From: JAKAWQ01 sp035509315
GTDB taxonomy: Bacteria; Pseudomonadota; Alphaproteobacteria; Acetobacterales; Acetobacteraceae
Reading direction: 5' to 3'
Assembly (NCBI GenBank): GCA_035509315.1
Contig: DATJLS010000031.1
Location: forward strand, 62,001-126,000
Length of the DNA: 64,000 nt
The notes below the pieces were generated by a model. The model was not told where the DNA came from, ran no database searches, and saw nothing but the letters and a program-made list of their open reading frames with translations. Each line of letters begins with the position of its first letter. The first letter of the stretch is position 1. Below are positions 62,046 through 64,000 of the stretch, one piece after another. The translations under genes and the position numbers were made by a program.

Positions 62046-62585
62046 ATGCAACTCGATCATGATCATGATCGCGACCATAGGCATCGACATGAGCCTGGGC
62101 ACGGGCACAATCACGACCATGACGCCGCCCCAGGGATGCATGGCGAGGGCATGCATGGCGAGGGGATGCGTGGGCACAATCGGCCGGCCCGGACCGCGCA
62201 ATGGCAGACGCCGCATCTTTCGCCAGAGGAGCGGCGCGGCGCCGAAGCCGAGCCCGCGCAGGATCTCGATCTCATTGCGGCGAGCTTCGCCGAGGGGTTT
62301 TCCCGCTGCTCCGACCCGACGAGCTTCCTCCGCCTCGCTGGCGTGCCTTTTACGGGCAGGGATGGGGCGGGGCGGCAGCTCAATCTGCTGCGGGTTGAGC
62401 TGCAAGATCTGACGGATGTCGGCTCTGTCGTGCCGCTGCTGGGCGGGCAGGGGACCCGCTATGCGCCGTTGCCGGGCCGGCTTGCCTCCCGGCGCCGCCA
62501 GGTGAGATTCGTCTATCATGATGGAAGGGAACTCGTGAGCCTCGATTTCGTCGCGGCGCGCGCACTCGAGCACGATGAATCCTGA
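62046..62585 (+). CDS. His-rich protein, candidate nickel-handling partner of the guanidine hydrolase
   Basis: A 179-residue protein with 12 histidines in the first 44 residues (DHDHDRDHRHRHEPGHGHNH and a repeated GMHGEG motif from a 15-base tandem unit at 62136-62174), followed by a basic/mixed globular region with no recognised family (SFAEGFSRCSDPTSFLRLAG..., FVYHDGRELVSLDFVAA). His-rich tails store or deliver Ni2+ in proteins such as HypB, SlyD and UreE. It begins 10 bases after gdmH, and no hypA/hypB-type genes are present here. The inference is a nickel store or chaperone; zinc or copper binding is possible. Confidence 0.75.
   Translation: MQLDHDHDRDHRHRHEPGHGHNHDHDAAPGMHGEGMHGEGMRGHNRPARTAQWQTPHLSPEERRGAEAEPAQDLDLIAASFAEGFSRCSDPTSFLRLAGVPFTGRDGAGRQLNLLRVELQDLTDVGSVVPLLGGQGTRYAPLPGRLASRRRQVRFVYHDGRELVSLDFVAARALEHDES
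62136..62174. repeat. 15-bp tandem repeat in the His-rich gene
   Basis: ATGCATGGCGAGGGC, then ATGCATGGCGAGGGG, then a partial ATGCGTGGG. In frame; encodes MHGEG units. Confidence 0.88.
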
Positions 62586-62729
62586 CGACTGAACCATGCT
62601 TGAGAAGGGAAACCGGCGGAGCGGCCGACGGGAGGCGAGATGGGTCCTGCCGGGGCGCATTTTGTGACCTCCGAGTCGGCGCGATGATTCGCGTTGACCC
62701 ATGGTTGGTACCCGGACTAGGCCTCATAT

Positions 62730-63533
62730 GTGTCTGCTGCCGAGTCCCGCCCTGCGATTCGAGTCCGTGGCCGTTCCTTCATGGCCCTGGTCCTCGCCCC
62801 TGAGCCGCCTCTGCCGTTCTGGCTTGAGGCGCTCGACGTTCAGATTGCCCACGCCCCGGCGTTTTTCGATTCGCGGCCGGTCATTCTCGATTTCGGGCTA
62901 TTGCCGCCCGATCAGCCGAATGTTGCCGAGCTGATCCAGAGTCTTGCCGATCGCGGCATCCGGATTATCGGAACCGAAGGGGCCCATCCGTCCTGGCTCG
63001 GTATTGCCAAATGGGGTGGCCCGATCGGACCGGCGGCCCCGGCATCTCGTGGCAACGGGACCGTGAGGCCGACAGGGCGAATCAGCGCCGTGCCAGAGGA
63101 ATCGCGCCAGGAATCGCGCCAGGAACCGAGTACGCCGGAGGCCATGCCGGCGCCACAGTCTGTCCCTTTGGCATCCCCGCAGGCCACCGGTGGCGCGGCG
63201 GAAGGCCCGACCTTGCTGGTCGAGCAGGCACTGCGCTCCGGTCAGCAAATCGTGCATGAGGCGGGGGACGTGACGATTCTCGGCGCGGTCGCCTGGGGCG
63301 CCGAAATCATCGCGGGCGGTTCGATCCATGTCTATGGCGCGCTGCGTGGCCGGGCGATCGCCGGGTTTTGCGGCAACAAGCGTGCCCGGATCTTCTGTCG
63401 GCGATTGGAGGCGGAGCTGCTTGCGATCGATGGTCTTTATCGCACTGCCGAGGAATGGGATCCCGCCTTGCATGGCGCTCCGGCGCAGGCTTGGCTCGAT
63501 GGCGAAACGATGATGCTTGCCCCGATGGACTGA
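62730..63533 (+). CDS. minC: Septum site-determining protein MinC
   Basis: A 267-residue MinC that inhibits FtsZ polymers away from midcell. The N-terminal domain (VRGRSFMALVLAPEP... SRPVILDFGLLPPDQPNV) is followed by a long Ala/Pro/Ser-rich linker containing two in-frame 12-base repeats (ESRQESRQEPS), and the C-terminal beta-helix (AEIIAGGSIHVYGALRGRAIAG) that binds MinD. The start is GTG at 62730. It is followed by minD at 35 bases, the usual order. Confidence 0.92.
   Translation: MSAAESRPAIRVRGRSFMALVLAPEPPLPFWLEALDVQIAHAPAFFDSRPVILDFGLLPPDQPNVAELIQSLADRGIRIIGTEGAHPSWLGIAKWGGPIGPAAPASRGNGTVRPTGRISAVPEESRQESRQEPSTPEAMPAPQSVPLASPQATGGAAEGPTLLVEQALRSGQQIVHEAGDVTILGAVAWGAEIIAGGSIHVYGALRGRAIAGFCGNKRARIFCRRLEAELLAIDGLYRTAEEWDPALHGAPAQAWLDGETMMLAPMD
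63099..63126. repeat. 12-bp tandem repeat in minC linker
   Basis: GAATCGCGCCAG twice plus GAACCG. In frame; gives ESRQ repeats in the flexible linker. Confidence 0.85.
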
Positions 63534-63568
63534 CAAGAGGCGAGCGAGAGGGAAAGGAGCCGAACGCG

Positions 63569-64000
63569 ATGGCGCAAGTCGTGGTGGTCACATCCGGCAA
63601 GGGCGGCGTGGGCAAGACCACTTCCACCGCAGCCCTCGGCGCGGCCCTTGCGCAAGGGGGCGGGAATGTCGTGGTGGTGGATTTCGATGTCGGGCTGCGC
63701 AACCTCGATCTGGTGATGGGCGCCGAACGCCGCGTCGTGTTCGATCTCGTCAATGTCGTGCAGGGGGACGCCAAGCTCCATCAGGCGCTGATCCGCGACA
63801 AGCGGCTCGAAAACCTCGCACTTTTGCCGGCGTCGCAGACCCGGGACAAGGACGCGCTGACTTCGGAAGGCGTCACACGCGTGGTTGCCGAACTGCGTGA
63901 CAAGTTCGATTGGATTCTGTGCGACAGCCCTGCCGGGATCGAACGCGGTGCCACGCTTGCCATGCGGCATGCCGATGTCGCCGTGGTGGTGACCAATGCC
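63569..64000 (+). CDS. minD: Septum site-determining protein MinD, 3' end outside window
   Basis: The first 144 residues of MinD, an ATPase of the ParA group that recruits MinC to the membrane. The deviant Walker A is SGKGGVGKTT and the switch region FDVGLRNLDLVMG follows; DWILCDSPAGIERGA is Walker B. GGAG lies 8 bases upstream of the ATG at 63569. The gene continues past the window; minE usually follows. Confidence 0.95.
   Translation, partial: MAQVVVVTSGKGGVGKTTSTAALGAALAQGGGNVVVVDFDVGLRNLDLVMGAERRVVFDLVNVVQGDAKLHQALIRDKRLENLALLPASQTRDKDALTSEGVTRVVAELRDKFDWILCDSPAGIERGATLAMRHADVAVVVTNA

Overview
The window is GC-rich (tight, overlapping genes, strong G/C third positions) and reads as chromosome of an alphaproteobacterium, most likely an Acetobacteraceae-type acidophile. 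That placement rests on gene content and codon use only. I see no rRNA or tRNA gene, transposase, phage gene, CRISPR array or recognisable transcription factor in the 64 kb. Coding is dense and almost entirely chromosomal housekeeping, transport and stress genes.

Layout. 1-1550: end of a beta-propeller protein and a sterol-desaturase-type hydroxylase. 1495-5461 (minus): a coupled run cysS, trmJ, rpsD, cysK. 5514-12066: S10 peptidase, ferredoxin, Hsp20, BON protein, Dps, PEBP protein and a small secreted protein, separated by hairpins and dispersed repeats. 12194-14633: M20 amidohydrolase and an alpha/beta hydrolase. 14695-25705 (minus): two sugar-type ABC systems arranged head to tail around four consecutive substrate-binding genes that form two paralogous pairs. 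25988-31473: split chromate transporter, CYTH-like protein, alcohol dehydrogenase, 2-hydroxyacid dehydrogenase, Nudix/DUF6489 pair. 31496-35706 (minus): peptide/nickel-type ABC importer with a DUF1028 protein. 35916-43713: hydrolase, AI-2E exporter, a DUF3141 PHA-synthase-like protein interrupted by an in-frame amber codon, CBS protein, PPK2, trehalase. 44065-47652: formylglycine-generating enzyme with a sulfatase. 47720-53924: SDR, amino-acid-type binding protein, quinone oxidoreductase, and two divergent Nramp-like transporters flanking a CBS protein.

The most interesting region is 54748-62585. A guanidine-I (ykkC) riboswitch, recognised by its three conserved sequence blocks and helices, precedes a 17-codon leader ORF and a seven-gene operon: metallophosphoesterase, APC-family permease, nucleotidyltransferase-like protein, type III glutamine-synthetase-like enzyme, MetX-like alpha/beta hydrolase, a ureohydrolase with a long N-terminal extension that resembles nickel-dependent guanidine hydrolase rather than agmatinase, and a protein with 12 histidines in its first 44 residues that could handle nickel. 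Together they suggest a guanidine-induced uptake, hydrolysis and nitrogen-capture system with several partners not known to me in this pathway. The window ends with minC and the start of minD.

Across the window there are dispersed imperfect-palindrome repeats (one family of about 100 bp in five copies, two smaller families) and many short tandem repeats whose period is a multiple of three inside genes and not outside them.
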